The position numbers were made by a program, and so were the translations under genes. The notes under the pieces are model-generated. The model had not been told where the DNA came from and searched no databases. It saw only the letters and a list, made by a program, of their open reading frames with translations. From Flavobacterium saccharophilum (GTDB lineage Bacteria > Bacteroidota > Bacteroidia > Flavobacteriales > Flavobacteriaceae), in contig NZ_FRBY01000003.1 of NCBI RefSeq assembly GCF_900142735.1, positions 682,001 through 746,000 on the forward strand: 64,000 bases of DNA, written 5' to 3'. Positions 34,436 to 43,342 of the stretch are shown piece after piece (the stretch's first letter is position 1; the number at the start of each line of letters is the position of its first letter).

Positions 34436-35821
34436 TTAGCTATTTGAAACTGAATTATTAATTAATTTTTTAGTTAAGTAGTGAAAACGAATGTATAGAA
34501 ATATTGCCGCAGAAGTTAATCCTGCCAAAAGTCCAATCCAGACGCCTTCTGCTTTCCATGGCGTATATTCTGCCAAATAATACGAAATCGGGAAACCAAT
34601 TACCCAATAGGCAACAAAGGTTATATACATTGGCACTTTTACATCCTGCAAACCGCGAAGTGCTCCAAGAACAACCACTTGTATTCCGTCAGAAATTTGA
34701 AAAATAGCGGCAATCAAAAGTAATTTCGATGCAATACTTATCACCTCATTATTATCAAGTAATTGTCCTCCATTTTCCATATTCAAAAAGAGATACGGTA
34801 AGTAATTATGGAACGCAACAAATAGTATAGCAAAAAGGGTTTCGAGTATGATGGCCAATAAAAAAATAGAACGGGCCACCACTACCAATTTTCTAAAATC
34901 CTGCAAACCTCTTTGGTTGCTAACTCTAATCATCGACGTTACACTTAATCCCATCGCAAACATAAAAGTCATCGACGCAAGGCTCAAAGCAATTTGATTG
35001 GCTGCCTGACTGGTTTTTCCAATATTTCCGCAAAGCCAGATGGAGGCTGTAAACAGCACCACTTCAAAAAGCATTTGCATGGCTGATGGAAAACCAATGC
35101 TTATTATTTTTTTTATGGTTTCTTTTTTAATTTCCTGAAAACTGAAATCTTGAAAAAAGCGTTTTAAATCATTTCTTCGCGACAGCATAATGTGCATAAA
35201 CATGACCAAAAATATTCTTGATATAACCGTTCCTAGAGCTGCACCAATAATTCCCATTTTAGGAAAAATCCAAATACCATAAATCAAAACATAATTTATA
35301 CCTACGTGTAGCACATTTGCCATGATCATAGCGTACATCGAATATTTTGTCATCGACATTCCGTCAGCAAATTGTTTGTATCCCTGATATATAATTAGCG
35401 GAATTAATGAAAAAGCAACCCAGTCCAAATAAGGTTTTGCAAGTTTAATAACATCAGCGGGTTGATGCAGTAATTCCATTATTGGCTTTGCCAGAACAAT
35501 TACACCAAAAAGCATTAATCCTAAAATAGTACATAAAAACAAGCCATGATGAAAAGCAGAACGAACTTTAGTATCATTCTTCTCCGCATCACCTTCTGCT
35601 ACAATTGGCGTAATGGCTGTCGAGAAACCTATCCCTAAAGACATGGCAATAAAAACCATACTGTTTCCAAGCGAAACTGCGGCAAGTTCAGTACTTCCCA
35701 ACTTCCCTACCATTATATTATCGACAATACCTATTAAAGTATGGCCCACCATTCCTAAAATTACGGGATAAGCCAACTTAAAATTATACGAAAACTCCTT
35801 TGTATACTGTGCTAAGTTCAA
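34436..35821 (-). CDS. MATE family efflux transporter (NorM-like)
   Basis: A 461-residue protein with 12 membrane helices in two similar halves, beginning KEFSYNFKLAYPVILGMVG, then IVDNIMVGKLGSTELAAVSL, typical of NorM-type MATE transporters. It should export cationic drugs or metabolites in exchange for Na+ or H+. It heads a minus-strand run with the small acidic gene and the LtaS-like gene. A TATCTTTG -7 box lies just upstream. Confidence 0.92.
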   Translation of the reverse strand: MNLAQYTKEFSYNFKLAYPVILGMVGHTLIGIVDNIMVGKLGSTELAAVSLGNSMVFIAMSLGIGFSTAITPIVAEGDAEKNDTKVRSAFHHGLFLCTILGLMLFGVIVLAKPIMELLHQPADVIKLAKPYLDWVAFSLIPLIIYQGYKQFADGMSMTKYSMYAMIMANVLHVGINYVLIYGIWIFPKMGIIGAALGTVISRIFLVMFMHIMLSRRNDLKRFFQDFSFQEIKKETIKKIISIGFPSAMQMLFEVVLFTASIWLCGNIGKTSQAANQIALSLASMTFMFAMGLSVTSMIRVSNQRGLQDFRKLVVVARSIFLLAIILETLFAILFVAFHNYLPYLFLNMENGGQLLDNNEVISIASKLLLIAAIFQISDGIQVVVLGALRGLQDVKVPMYITFVAYWVIGFPISYYLAEYTPWKAEGVWIGLLAGLTSAAIFLYIRFHYLTKKLINNSVSNS

Positions 35822-35841
35822 TTCTATTGTTTTTAAGTCGG

Positions 35842-35849
35842 CAAAGATA
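35842..35849 (-). promoter_or_regulatory. Putative -7 box of the MATE gene
   Basis: TATCTTTG on the minus strand, 21 bases before the ATG at 35821. Confidence 0.5.
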
Positions 35850-36057
35850 ATCAGAAGCTTTGAATTCTGTGGTATTATTAAAAAAGATAAGCTAATATTA
35901 AAAATTCCAAAAAATAAATTCTAATTTCCAAGAACTTTAAACATAGAAAATAAAGCCTGTTTTAAAATTATATAACAATTTCGGAAAATTATATAACGAC
36001 TCCAAAACACCTCAATACTACTTTTACACTATTAATAATTCAAAAAAAATTGTCTTT

Positions 36058-36603
36058 ATGATCTCAAGAAATCTGAAATTTATCTGCCTAGCTGCTATAG
36101 CTTTTTTATCTGCCAACACAACTTTCGCTCAAGACACTGCAACTGCAAAAACCGAAGGTGAAATTAAAAATTACGATCAGGGTTTTAGATTGGGATTTGG
36201 TTTAAACGGAGGTTTACCAACTGACAATGCTTACGATTGGTCTCTTGGGGGAGATGTTCGTTTACAATATGATTTGTCTAAAAGAACATCGTTGACATTG
36301 ACCACAGGTTTTACAAACCTATTTATGGGAAAAGACGACAATGGAGTTGATCAAAAAGATCTTGGATTTATTCCTGCAAAAGCTGGTTTTAAAGCCTTCA
36401 TTTGGGAAGATCAATTCTATGTTTTAGGTGAAGTGGGTGCTGGTTTTGCCGTTACAAACGGATATGACGACACTACTTTTTTATGGGCGCCAGGAATTGG
36501 GTACGCCAACAAATATATCGATATCAGTGTCCGCTACGAGGACTACAACAAATTCAAAACCAATCAGGTGGCTTTACGTCTTGCCTACGGATTTGATTTA
36601 TAA
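36058..36603 (+). CDS. Outer-membrane beta-barrel protein
   Basis: A 181-residue protein with a signal peptide (to about residue 24, ending FAQ). The mature chain is built of alternating aromatic/hydrophobic strands (FRLGFGLNGGLPTDNAYDWS, DVRLQYDLSKRTSLTLTTGF and others), fitting an 8-stranded barrel of the OmpA/OprF-like outer-membrane type without a peptidoglycan-binding domain. It ends with the aromatic-rich LRLAYGFDL. A role in adhesion or porin function is possible but not shown. A strong hairpin follows. Confidence 0.85.
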   Translation: MISRNLKFICLAAIAFLSANTTFAQDTATAKTEGEIKNYDQGFRLGFGLNGGLPTDNAYDWSLGGDVRLQYDLSKRTSLTLTTGFTNLFMGKDDNGVDQKDLGFIPAKAGFKAFIWEDQFYVLGEVGAGFAVTNGYDDTTFLWAPGIGYANKYIDISVRYEDYNKFKTNQVALRLAYGFDL

Positions 36604-36637
36604 AAATACGTTCATTTATTCTTTTGTTTTTGGTATG

Positions 36638-36672
36638 AACCCGACAGATCCTCATAGTCTGTCGGGTTTTGT
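36638..36672 (+). terminator. Terminator after the beta-barrel gene
   Basis: AACCCGACAGA pairs with TCTGTCGGGTT, then TTTTG. A second, weaker CCCGA/TCGGG pair follows at 36708-36738. Confidence 0.85.
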
Positions 36673-36793
36673 TGTTTATATAAAGTCTGCACAACCCAAA
36701 AAAAACAAACCCGACAAGTTTCAAAAACCAATCGGGTTTAATACAGTAAGAAAATATCTAATTTTCTAATTGGCACATTATCTAATTAAATAA

Positions 36794-37669
36794 TTAAGCC
36801 CCTAATTCTTTTTTATACATTTCGATATTAGCTTTTATTTTGTCATCAAGATCCGGTTCTTTAATATCAGTATGTTTTTGCATTTCTTCCCAAATAATTT
36901 TAGCAACAATATAACGCGCCATTTCTTTATCATCGGCAGGAACAATATACCAGGGCGCATAATCTGTCGAAGTTTTATTGATGGCTTCTTCATAATATTC
37001 CTGATATTCTTTCCAATGTTCTCTTTCCTTCAAATCGCCAGGAGAAAATTTCCAATGGTGTTTTTCTTCTTCCAAACGGCGTAACAAACGTTCCCTTTGC
37101 TCCTCTTTGCTCAAATGCAAATAAAATTTCATTACAATAGTTCCGTTTTGCGAAATATGCTTTTCAAAATTATTAATCTGCTCAATTCTATTTTCCCAAA
37201 ATTGAGGCGTAATATCGTCAATCGAATTAATTCCTGGCAAATTCTCACCCAAAATATATTCAGGATGCACACGTGTTACCAAAACATTCTCATAATGTGT
37301 TCTATTAAAAATGGCAAATTTTCCTTTCTCAGGAAGTGCCAGATAATGTCGCCACAAATAATCATGTTCCAATTCAGTCGAATTCGGCGTTTTAAAACTG
37401 TGCACCACAACCCCACGCGGATTAAATTCCTTAAAAACCTCCCTGATTAAACTATCCTTCCCGGACGTATCCATTCCCTGTAGGCAAATCAAAACACCGT
37501 ATTTATTATGCGAATACATAACGTCCTGTAAGTCACTCAATTTCGCCTGAACTTTATCCAGTTTTTTTTCTTTTGTCTCTTCGTCTGCATCAATATCGAG
37601 CAAAGTCGAAATCTTGGATAACTTTATTTTTTTTACAACTTTAAAATCATTCGGGTCTATAGATTTCAT
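36794..37669 (-). CDS. Polyphosphate kinase 2 family protein (class III-like)
   Basis: A 291-residue single-domain PPK2. Walker A is LQGMDTSGKDS (about residues 61-71), the lid/Walker B segment is FAIFNRTHYENVLVTRVHPE, and YLWRHYLALPEKG lies between. The FNR(T/S)HYE form and length fit the PPK2-related/class III group, which transfers phosphate from polyphosphate to AMP and ADP. It links polyphosphate stores to nucleotide pools in the cytoplasm. It stands alone on the minus strand. Confidence 0.9.
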   Translation of the reverse strand: MKSIDPNDFKVVKKIKLSKISTLLDIDADEETKEKKLDKVQAKLSDLQDVMYSHNKYGVLICLQGMDTSGKDSLIREVFKEFNPRGVVVHSFKTPNSTELEHDYLWRHYLALPEKGKFAIFNRTHYENVLVTRVHPEYILGENLPGINSIDDITPQFWENRIEQINNFEKHISQNGTIVMKFYLHLSKEEQRERLLRRLEEEKHHWKFSPGDLKEREHWKEYQEYYEEAINKTSTDYAPWYIVPADDKEMARYIVAKIIWEEMQKHTDIKEPDLDDKIKANIEMYKKELGA

Positions 37670-37759
37670 ATTTTTCCATTTTATATTATAAATATACTAA
37701 TTTTACGAAGCATATTCCTGCTATTCATTGCAATACTTTTTCAATAAATTGTTTTTTTA

Positions 37760-37853
37760 CAAGCCATAACAAGAGCTTCCGCTGGTCGCTTTGTTCTGTC
37801 AGTAAAAAATACAATTTCTCCTCAAAGTATTTTCATTTCTATCAGGGCTAGCG
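37760..37853. repeat. Degenerate member of the dispersed palindrome family
   Basis: It contains GAGCTTCCGCTGGTCGC (37773-37789), the inverted relative of 25451-25469, and ends with TATCAGGGCTAGC, close to the TATCGGGGCTAG outer arm of the copies at 20253 and 57490. Confidence 0.55.
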
Positions 37854-37875
37854 ACACTTTTACAAAACAACATTC

Positions 37876-38712
37876 ATGGAAAAATTTACATTAGAAATAT
37901 TATTTCAAATCATCGGAATCGGATCAGCATCAGGATTATTTTTCAATAACAATTCTCTTTATATCATTGGCGACAATAGTGGATTTTTATACGAATACAA
38001 TATGCAGGATCAGCAATTGAGTCATCATCCTTTAATTGATAATCCGTCGCAAAACATTCCGAAAAACATAAAACCCGATTTTGAATCGGTAACACATCAC
38101 AATGATACCTTATATGTTTTTGGTTCGGGTTCTACAGACAAACGAAACAAAATGATTGCCTTCGATCTTAAGTCGAAAACCATTTTACAAAAAAATGATT
38201 TAGTTGATTTATATGCTTTAATGCAAAGTTTCGGAGAAATAAAACCGGAAGACTTCAATTTGGAAGGCGCTATTTTCGATGGCGAAAATTGGTATTTATT
38301 CAACCGCGGTAACGGAGTATCCAACAAAAACACCATTTTCACCATTCACGCCAAAAGTCTGGGCGAAGAATTTGCTTTGGTGGCAACCAATTATAAATTG
38401 CCAAAAATAAAAGGAGTTCGTTCCAGTTTTACAGATGCTATTTTGGTTGAAGATAAAATCTATTTCTTATCAACTGCGGAAGACACCAAATCAACTTATG
38501 ATGATGGTGATATCTTAGGTAGTTTCATTGGAAGAATAGATCTTAAAACCATGAAAATCGATTTCACTCAAAAAATAACATCAACCAATAAATTTGAAGG
38601 CTTGACTTTTTATAAAAAATCAAGTGATAAAATTGAGTTTTTACTTTGCGAGGATAATGATACGGAATTATTGGAGACTAAGATTTTTAAATTGAGTTTG
38701 CCCGTTAAGTAA
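37876..38712 (+). CDS. Cytoplasmic beta-propeller-like protein (DUF6929-like)
   Basis: A 278-residue protein without a signal peptide. Repeated strand-turn segments (SASGLFFNNNSLYIIGDNSG, NDTLYVFGSGST, NWYLFNRGNG, DKIYFLSTAED) suggest a propeller. It resembles the secreted protein at 6013 in style and length of the propeller part, and the flavobacterial DUF6929 proteins. No active site is evident. A long palindrome follows. Confidence 0.7.
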   Translation: MEKFTLEILFQIIGIGSASGLFFNNNSLYIIGDNSGFLYEYNMQDQQLSHHPLIDNPSQNIPKNIKPDFESVTHHNDTLYVFGSGSTDKRNKMIAFDLKSKTILQKNDLVDLYALMQSFGEIKPEDFNLEGAIFDGENWYLFNRGNGVSNKNTIFTIHAKSLGEEFALVATNYKLPKIKGVRSSFTDAILVEDKIYFLSTAEDTKSTYDDGDILGSFIGRIDLKTMKIDFTQKITSTNKFEGLTFYKKSSDKIEFLLCEDNDTELLETKIFKLSLPVK

Positions 38713-38744
38713 ATAACACATTCACTTTGTGCAATTTTACGGAT
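38713..38744. other. Start of a repeat-rich intergenic spacer
   Basis: The 328-base gap between the propeller gene and the sigma factor gene (38713-39040) holds the palindrome at 38745, a GCACAGCAGT/CACTGCTGT inverted pair at about 38845-38912, an octamer array at 38940 and a TATCTTTT box at 39004-39011. I see no gene in it. Confidence 0.6.
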
Positions 38745-38812
38745 TCTTTGTAAATCTTTGTGTAAAAGCTTTACCACAGAGATTCACAAAGAAATCACAG
38801 AGTGACGCAAAG
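38745..38812. repeat. Palindrome of CTTTGnnn-type words
   Basis: ATTCTTTG at the left end pairs with CAAAGAAT at the right, with CTTTGTGTAAA/TTTACCACAGAG between. The words match those of the palindrome at 8941. Confidence 0.65.
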
Positions 38813-38939
38813 AATTTTGAAAAAATTGTCGGTAATAGTAGAGGTGCACAGCAGTATGTAATCCGCAAAGAATACCCATTTCAATAAAAACCACGCTTAA
38901 AGACGCACTGCTGTAAACCTTTACAATAAAACTCTGTAC

Positions 38940-38971
38940 CTTTGAACCTTAGCAACTTTGAGCCTTTAAAA
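38940..38971. repeat. Octamer-word array (CTTnGnnn)
   Basis: Four exact 8-base steps beginning CTTTGAAC, CTTAGCAA, CTTTGAGC and CTTTAAAA. Only one orientation is present here. Confidence 0.6.
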
Positions 38972-39040
38972 AAAACTTTTTTCCACAGCCTTCCCAACCT
39001 TTTTATCTTTTAAGCTCTCTTTAGTATAAAGACAACAATT

Positions 39041-39577
39041 GTGATAAACGAAACCATTATTTCCAACTGCAAAAAAATGCACCGTGATGCCCAGCGTCAG
39101 GTGTATGAGCATATGGCTCCAAAATTGTATCGCGTTTGCAAACGATACTTAAAGAAGGAAGAGGAAATTGAAGAAGCGATGGCCGACGCTTTCTATACCA
39201 TTTTCACAAAACTGGATCAGTTAAAAGAAATTTTAGCTTTTGAGGCTTGGGCACGAAAAATAACCGTCAATCACTGTTTGGCAACTATCAGGAAGAACAC
39301 CAATTTCAATATGTATCTTGATGATGTCAAATTGCTGTCACAACCTTTTACAGAAGAAATCAATTCTCTGGAAGAAGAAGATTTACTCAATTTACTAAAC
39401 CATATTCCGGACGGCTGCAAAACTGTTTTTAACCTTTTTGTTATTGAAGGTTTTGGGCACAAAGAAATTGCAGCAATGCTAAACATTTCTGAAGGTACCT
39501 CAAAATCACAGTTGAATGCAGCTAAAACCAAGCTGAAGGAATTAGTAAACAAATTGTATTATCAAAAAGCAAAGTAG
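39041..39577 (+). CDS. ECF-type RNA polymerase sigma factor
   Basis: A 178-residue sigma factor starting from GTG. Region 2 covers about residues 12-75 (YEHMAPKLYRVCKRYLKKEE, FEAWARKITVNHCL), and region 4 about 118-172 (GCKTVFNLFVIEGFGHKEIA and LNISEGTSKSQLNAAK). It directs transcription of a specific regulon when released from its anti-sigma factor. The next gene starts two bases after its stop codon and encodes the likely membrane anti-sigma. The signal and regulon are not known. Confidence 0.93.
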   Translation: MINETIISNCKKMHRDAQRQVYEHMAPKLYRVCKRYLKKEEEIEEAMADAFYTIFTKLDQLKEILAFEAWARKITVNHCLATIRKNTNFNMYLDDVKLLSQPFTEEINSLEEEDLLNLLNHIPDGCKTVFNLFVIEGFGHKEIAAMLNISEGTSKSQLNAAKTKLKELVNKLYYQKAK

Positions 39578-39579
39578 TC

Positions 39580-40542
39580 ATGGACAATCAAGATAAAATA
39601 TTCGATAAATTTAAAGAAGCCGCGCACAACTCGGAACAAAAGGAGTTTCCGGGAATGGATAAAGTCTGGGCGCGCGTTGAAGATAAACTCGATAAAAAAG
39701 AAGATAAAAAAGCGATTTCATTATGGAAAAAAATTGCCATTGCTGCTTCTCTTTTATTATTAATATCTTTAGGGACACAATTTTTAAAATCAGATCAAAA
39801 CACTACGATTCCAGCTTCAGAAGTGGTCGTAAATGAAACGGAGAAAGAAGTAATTCAGAAATCAGAAATTAAAAAGGATGGAGTTGCTATCGAAGATTCA
39901 AAACTAATTCCGAAAGCTGAAGCTGTTAAGATCTTAGACAAACAAATAAAAGAACAGCAAACTGTTGTTGCTAACAATGATCAAATTACAGTTGCAGAAG
40001 CTGTTGGTATAGGAACTGTTTCTGAACCTGTTGAAGTCATCGCACCAATTTCGGAATCTGTGTCTTCTTCAGATTTTGTTAATGACGAAGAAGATTCAGT
40101 TGCAAAAGATAAAGTTGCTGATTTAGGCTATTCAAAAAAGGTAGAAAGAGAAGCTTTTGCAGCAAAAGCAGCTGGACAACAAGCTGAAAAAGCTAAAAAA
40201 AGTACACCATTGGTTATCTTAAATGGTAAAGCAATGTCTCATAGCAATGATGCAAAAAGAGATGAGATGATGCAGGCAGAATTACCAAACTTTCAACCCG
40301 AAAACGTAGAATCGTTAGTGGTTTTAGACGAACCGTTATACATTATTGACGGTGTCTATTATTCAGAAAATGATTTATTCGGAAATAACCCTACTAGTCC
40401 ATACGCTCCTTTAAACAAACAGGAGATAAAAACTATTACCATTCTTCAGGATACAGAAGCCGTTGCAAAATATGGCGAAAAAGGAAAAAAAGGAGTTGTT
40501 ATTATTATGACTAAAAACGGAAAGCCTGCTCCTAAAAATTAA
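39580..40542 (+). CDS. Membrane protein, probable anti-sigma factor with a C-terminal TonB-plug-like domain
   Basis: A 320-residue protein. Residues 1-48 are charged and cytoplasmic (FPGMDKVWARVEDKLDKKED), 50-67 form the only membrane helix, and 68-240 are an acidic, low-complexity periplasmic stretch. Residues 248-316 (PLYIIDGVYYSENDLFGN, then IKTITILQDTEAVAKYG and KGVVIIMTKNG) match the plug domain of SusC-like receptors. The position two bases after the sigma gene and the N-terminal region support an anti-sigma role. No FecR or zinc-finger domain is visible. A plug domain on an inner-membrane protein is unusual. Confidence 0.8.
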   Translation: MDNQDKIFDKFKEAAHNSEQKEFPGMDKVWARVEDKLDKKEDKKAISLWKKIAIAASLLLLISLGTQFLKSDQNTTIPASEVVVNETEKEVIQKSEIKKDGVAIEDSKLIPKAEAVKILDKQIKEQQTVVANNDQITVAEAVGIGTVSEPVEVIAPISESVSSSDFVNDEEDSVAKDKVADLGYSKKVEREAFAAKAAGQQAEKAKKSTPLVILNGKAMSHSNDAKRDEMMQAELPNFQPENVESLVVLDEPLYIIDGVYYSENDLFGNNPTSPYAPLNKQEIKTITILQDTEAVAKYGEKGKKGVVIIMTKNGKPAPKN

Positions 40543-40569
40543 TTACAAAACTCAAATTGATTCCTAAAA

Positions 40570-40602
40570 ATCTTTGTCAAAGTTTTACACTTTGACAAAG
40601 AT
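40570..40602. repeat. Perfect hairpin without T-run
   Basis: ATCTTTGTCAAAGT (40570-40583) pairs perfectly with ACTTTGACAAAGAT (40589-40602) around TTTAC. It lies between the anti-sigma and plug-only genes; without a T-run it may be a processing or stability element rather than a terminator. Confidence 0.75.
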
Positions 40603-40634
40603 AAATCTCAACAATTATCTAAAAAATCACTTTC

Positions 40635-41051
40635 ATGAAAAATGTCAAAACTCTTTCATTGGGCATTGCTATGCTTATAGGTCTCAGCACTAAAGCACAA
40701 GAAAAAATAGTTACTGACTTAATTTCTGAAATAAAAGAAGCTAAATTTGTCCAAACGGAAGTTGAGATATCACCTGTAAAAGTTTCTTCAAATTTTGTAA
40801 AAACGGATTCTTCACCACCAAGTTTACGAATTGTATGTATTAAAAGTATTCAGGAAAGAAATGAACCTTTATACATTCTTGATGGTCGACTGATAAATGC
40901 TAAGCAATTTTCTAAAGTTAATCCAAATGATATTCAGGACATAAAAGTTTTAAAAGGCACTGAAGCTACTTCCATTTATGGAAATCAAGGAAAAAATGGG
41001 GTTATAATTATTACAACAAAAAAGAATAGTCAAAACAATAACGACGAATAA
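40635..41051 (+). CDS. Secreted plug-only protein (TonB-plug-like domain)
   Basis: A 138-residue protein with a signal peptide (about residues 1-21, LIGLSTKAQ). The rest ends in a plug-like domain (EPLYILDGRLINAKQFSK, then DIQDIKVLKGTEATSIYG and NGVIIITTKK). There is no barrel, so it cannot be a receptor. Its domain is the same type as the tail of the preceding protein. It should lie in the periplasm and could interact with that tail or with true receptors. Function is unknown; the gene is part of the sigma/anti-sigma cluster. Confidence 0.78.
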   Translation: MKNVKTLSLGIAMLIGLSTKAQEKIVTDLISEIKEAKFVQTEVEISPVKVSSNFVKTDSSPPSLRIVCIKSIQERNEPLYILDGRLINAKQFSKVNPNDIQDIKVLKGTEATSIYGNQGKNGVIIITTKKNSQNNNDE

Positions 41052-41112
41052 GAAAGTTGTTAAACTTAGATTAAGAAAACATTTAAAGCATTATTTTAGG
41101 AAGCAAAAACTG

Positions 41113-41120
41113 TATTTTTG
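41113..41120 (+). promoter_or_regulatory. Putative -7 box of the SDR gene
   Basis: TATTTTTG, 43 bases before the ATG at 41163. No clear -33 TTG. Confidence 0.5.
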
Positions 41121-41162
41121 TGTTACTAAAATGATGCTTTCTGCATTTCTAAAAATACTACC

Positions 41163-41879
41163 ATGACAGACTTAAAAAATAAAAATGCCCTAATTACAGG
41201 AGCGGGAAAAGGAATTGGAAAAGCAATTGCACTTGCTTTAGCCAAAGAAGGCGTAAATGTAATTTTAGTTTCAAGAACCCAAACCGACATTGATCAATTG
41301 GCAGATGAAGCTTCTAATCTGGGTGTAAAATCATTGGCTTTAGCAGCAGACGTTTCAGATATGAATGCGATAAACAGCGCTGTAGAAAAAGCTTTATCAA
41401 AATTTAAAACGATAGACATTTTAATAAACAGTGCCGGAATTGCTTCTTTTGGAAAATTCATGGAATTAGAGCCCGCAGCCTGGGAAAAAATCATCCAGGT
41501 GAATTTAATGGGAACTTATTATACAACCCGCGCCGTTATTCCAAATATGATTGAAAGACAGACTGGTGATATTATTAATATTTCATCAACTGCAGGACTT
41601 GCTGGAAACGCATTAACGAGTGCTTACAGCGCTTCAAAATTTGCAGTTTTAGGTTTGACAGATTCTTTAATGCAGGAAATGAGAAAGCACAACATCCGCG
41701 TTTCTGCCTTAACTCCTAGTACTGTTGCAACCGATATGGCAAAAGATTTAAACTTAACGGATGGAAATCCTGAAAAAGTAATGCAGTCTGAAGATATTGC
41801 AGAATTATTGATTGCGCAACTTAAATTAAACCGAAGAGTTTTTATTAAAAACAGCAGTATTTGGTCTACTAATCCTTAA
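41163..41879 (+). CDS. SDR family oxidoreductase (3-ketoacyl-ACP-reductase-like)
   Basis: A 238-residue classical SDR with [14 protein letters not shown] (about residues 13-26), NSAGIAS, a Ser in INISSTAG and [10 protein letters not shown] with YxxxK. It resembles FabG-type reductases. Without genomic context the substrate is open. It has its own promoter and is followed by a long ATTCC-type repeat spacer. Confidence 0.9.
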   Translation: MTDLKNKNALITGAGKGIGKAIALALAKEGVNVILVSRTQTDIDQLADEASNLGVKSLALAADVSDMNAINSAVEKALSKFKTIDILINSAGIASFGKFMELEPAAWEKIIQVNLMGTYYTTRAVIPNMIERQTGDIINISSTAGLAGNALTSAYSASKFAVLGLTDSLMQEMRKHNIRVSALTPSTVATDMAKDLNLTDGNPEKVMQSEDIAELLIAQLKLNRRVFIKNSSIWSTNP

Positions 41880-41884
41880 TTTTA

Positions 41885-42112
41885 AAAAATAAATTCCAAT
41901 ATTTAAATTCCAAATTCCATCTCTTATATGATTAGAATTTAAAAAATTGGAGTCTAAAAACTATCGTACTTTAATCTTTGTGACAGTTTAAAACTTTTAC
42001 AAAGATCTAATAGCCTAAAAAATATAAATTTTAATATTTAAATTCCATATTCAAAATACTGATTGAATTGGAATTTGGAATTTATCCCGAGGCTTCGGGA
42101 TTGGAATTTTAC
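41885..42112. repeat. ATTCCAAATTCC-type word array with hairpins
   Basis: AATTCCA-type words occupy both ends of the spacer, in opposite orientations at its two halves. An ATCTTTG/CAAAGAT hairpin (about 41973-42007) and a CCCGAGGCTTCGGG hairpin (about 42087-42100) lie within. Confidence 0.6.
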
Positions 42113-42122
42113 TAAAACGAAA

Positions 42123-42635
42123 ATGATGGAACAATATTTAAGACAATTAATTGCAATAGAATTCACGGATAAAAAAGAAATTTTTACTGGATTTCTTATT
42201 GATTATTCTGATGACTGGATTTTACTTCGAAATAATCCGGTCGATTACATTTTGGACGGTTTTGTGATTCTGAAAAACAAAAATATAGAAGCGATTCACA
42301 GAGATCAGGATCTTGCCTTTACAGAAAAAGTGATCCGCTTAAAAGGTTTGAAAACAAGCGCCGAAGATATTATCCCAATTAAGGATTTAGCTTCGATTGT
42401 AAATTTCTTAACCAATAAATATGGCATTTTTCAGATTGCAAAAAAATCTGCCAAATCGGCTTATTTAGGCAAATTGCTTGAATTGAATGATGAAGAATTA
42501 ACTATCGACTTCCTGGATACAAGAGGTCAGTTTGGTGGTGAATTAAGTTTCAATCCGGAAAAAATCAGAGTTATTGAATTTGATACGGATTATATTAATT
42601 CCTTGAAATTGGTATTGGAGCAAGAAATAAAGTAA
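42123..42635 (+). CDS. Conserved-type protein of unknown function, beta-rich, cytoplasmic
   Basis: A 170-residue soluble protein beginning MMEQYLRQLIAIEF. Repeated strand patterns (KEIFTGFLIDYSDDWILL, KLLELNDEELTIDFL) suggest two related beta domains, in the style of Sm-like or PRC-barrel folds. I do not recognise the family. The ATG at 42123 is chosen; an in-frame TTG at 42063 lies inside the word-repeat spacer and is unlikely. It is two bases upstream of the lipoprotein gene, so they form a pair. Confidence 0.72.
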   Translation: MMEQYLRQLIAIEFTDKKEIFTGFLIDYSDDWILLRNNPVDYILDGFVILKNKNIEAIHRDQDLAFTEKVIRLKGLKTSAEDIIPIKDLASIVNFLTNKYGIFQIAKKSAKSAYLGKLLELNDEELTIDFLDTRGQFGGELSFNPEKIRVIEFDTDYINSLKLVLEQEIK

Positions 42636-42637
42636 GC

Positions 42638-43258
42638 ATGAATAAAATTATCTGTTTTACGATTGTTTCTTTTTTAGTGTTTTCCTGCAATACAAAAAAC
42701 AATAATGAAATAACGACATCTTCTTCTACTGCAAAAAGCATTGATACTGCAAAAAGCGAAACAAAATCTATTCAACCGGAAAAAACGGACCGAATTTTAA
42801 TTGGCCCTAAAATAGAAGGAGATTTTGATGGTGATGGTAAAGATGAATTCGCAATTATTACTCAGACAAAACAAGGTGAAGGAAATCCCGTTGAAGATGG
42901 AACTCCGGATGAATACACAATCTCTTTTAGTAATAAAGAATTAAAGACAATCCTTATTGGATGTTGTGAAGCTCAATTAATAAACGAAGGCGATTTAAAT
43001 CAGGACGGTAAAGAAGATTTTTCAGTCTATCAGGCTCCAATGAATGGAACTGTTTACGAAATGACAACCTATTCACATCAAAATTCAAATTGGAAACAAA
43101 TCGTAGAAACGTTTTTGATACCAACGGCACATCAAGAACTGAATAACGAAGAGCTACAAAAGAGAGTCTTTCTTGAAAACAATACATTGTATATCCTTAA
43201 AGAGGATCCAAATGATGAAAATTATAGATTGATTAAGAAAAAGATTGAATTAAATTAA
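42638..43258 (+). CDS. Lipoprotein with two EF-hand-like calcium loops
   Basis: A 206-residue lipoprotein (VSFLVFSC, Cys at about residue 17). After a Ser/Thr-rich linker come GDFDGDGKDEFAIIT and GDLNQDGKEDFSVYQ, DxDxDG-type loops like those of FG-GAP/dockerin repeats, each preceding a beta strand. It probably binds calcium at the cell surface or in the periplasm. It starts two bases after the preceding gene, with which it is likely co-transcribed. A strong terminator follows. Confidence 0.8.
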   Translation: MNKIICFTIVSFLVFSCNTKNNNEITTSSSTAKSIDTAKSETKSIQPEKTDRILIGPKIEGDFDGDGKDEFAIITQTKQGEGNPVEDGTPDEYTISFSNKELKTILIGCCEAQLINEGDLNQDGKEDFSVYQAPMNGTVYEMTTYSHQNSNWKQIVETFLIPTAHQELNNEELQKRVFLENNTLYILKEDPNDENYRLIKKKIELN

Positions 43259-43296
43259 AAACAGCAAAGCCCTTTTTAAAGGGCTTTGCTGTTTTT
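43258..43296. terminator. Bidirectional terminator
   Basis: AAAACAGCAAAGCCC pairs with GGGCTTTGCTGTTTT, flanked by A- and T-runs, between the lipoprotein gene and the convergent mtaB gene. Confidence 0.94.
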
Positions 43297-43342
43297 GTAA
43301 ACTCTAGAAAAATAAACCATTTTACATTTCACAATTATCATT

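Noticed and set aside
42063..42122. Upstream extension of the gene at 42123 from a TTG
   Set aside because: The extra 20 residues are encoded by the AATTCCA word repeat and a small hairpin, and an ATG with the usual beginning follows.
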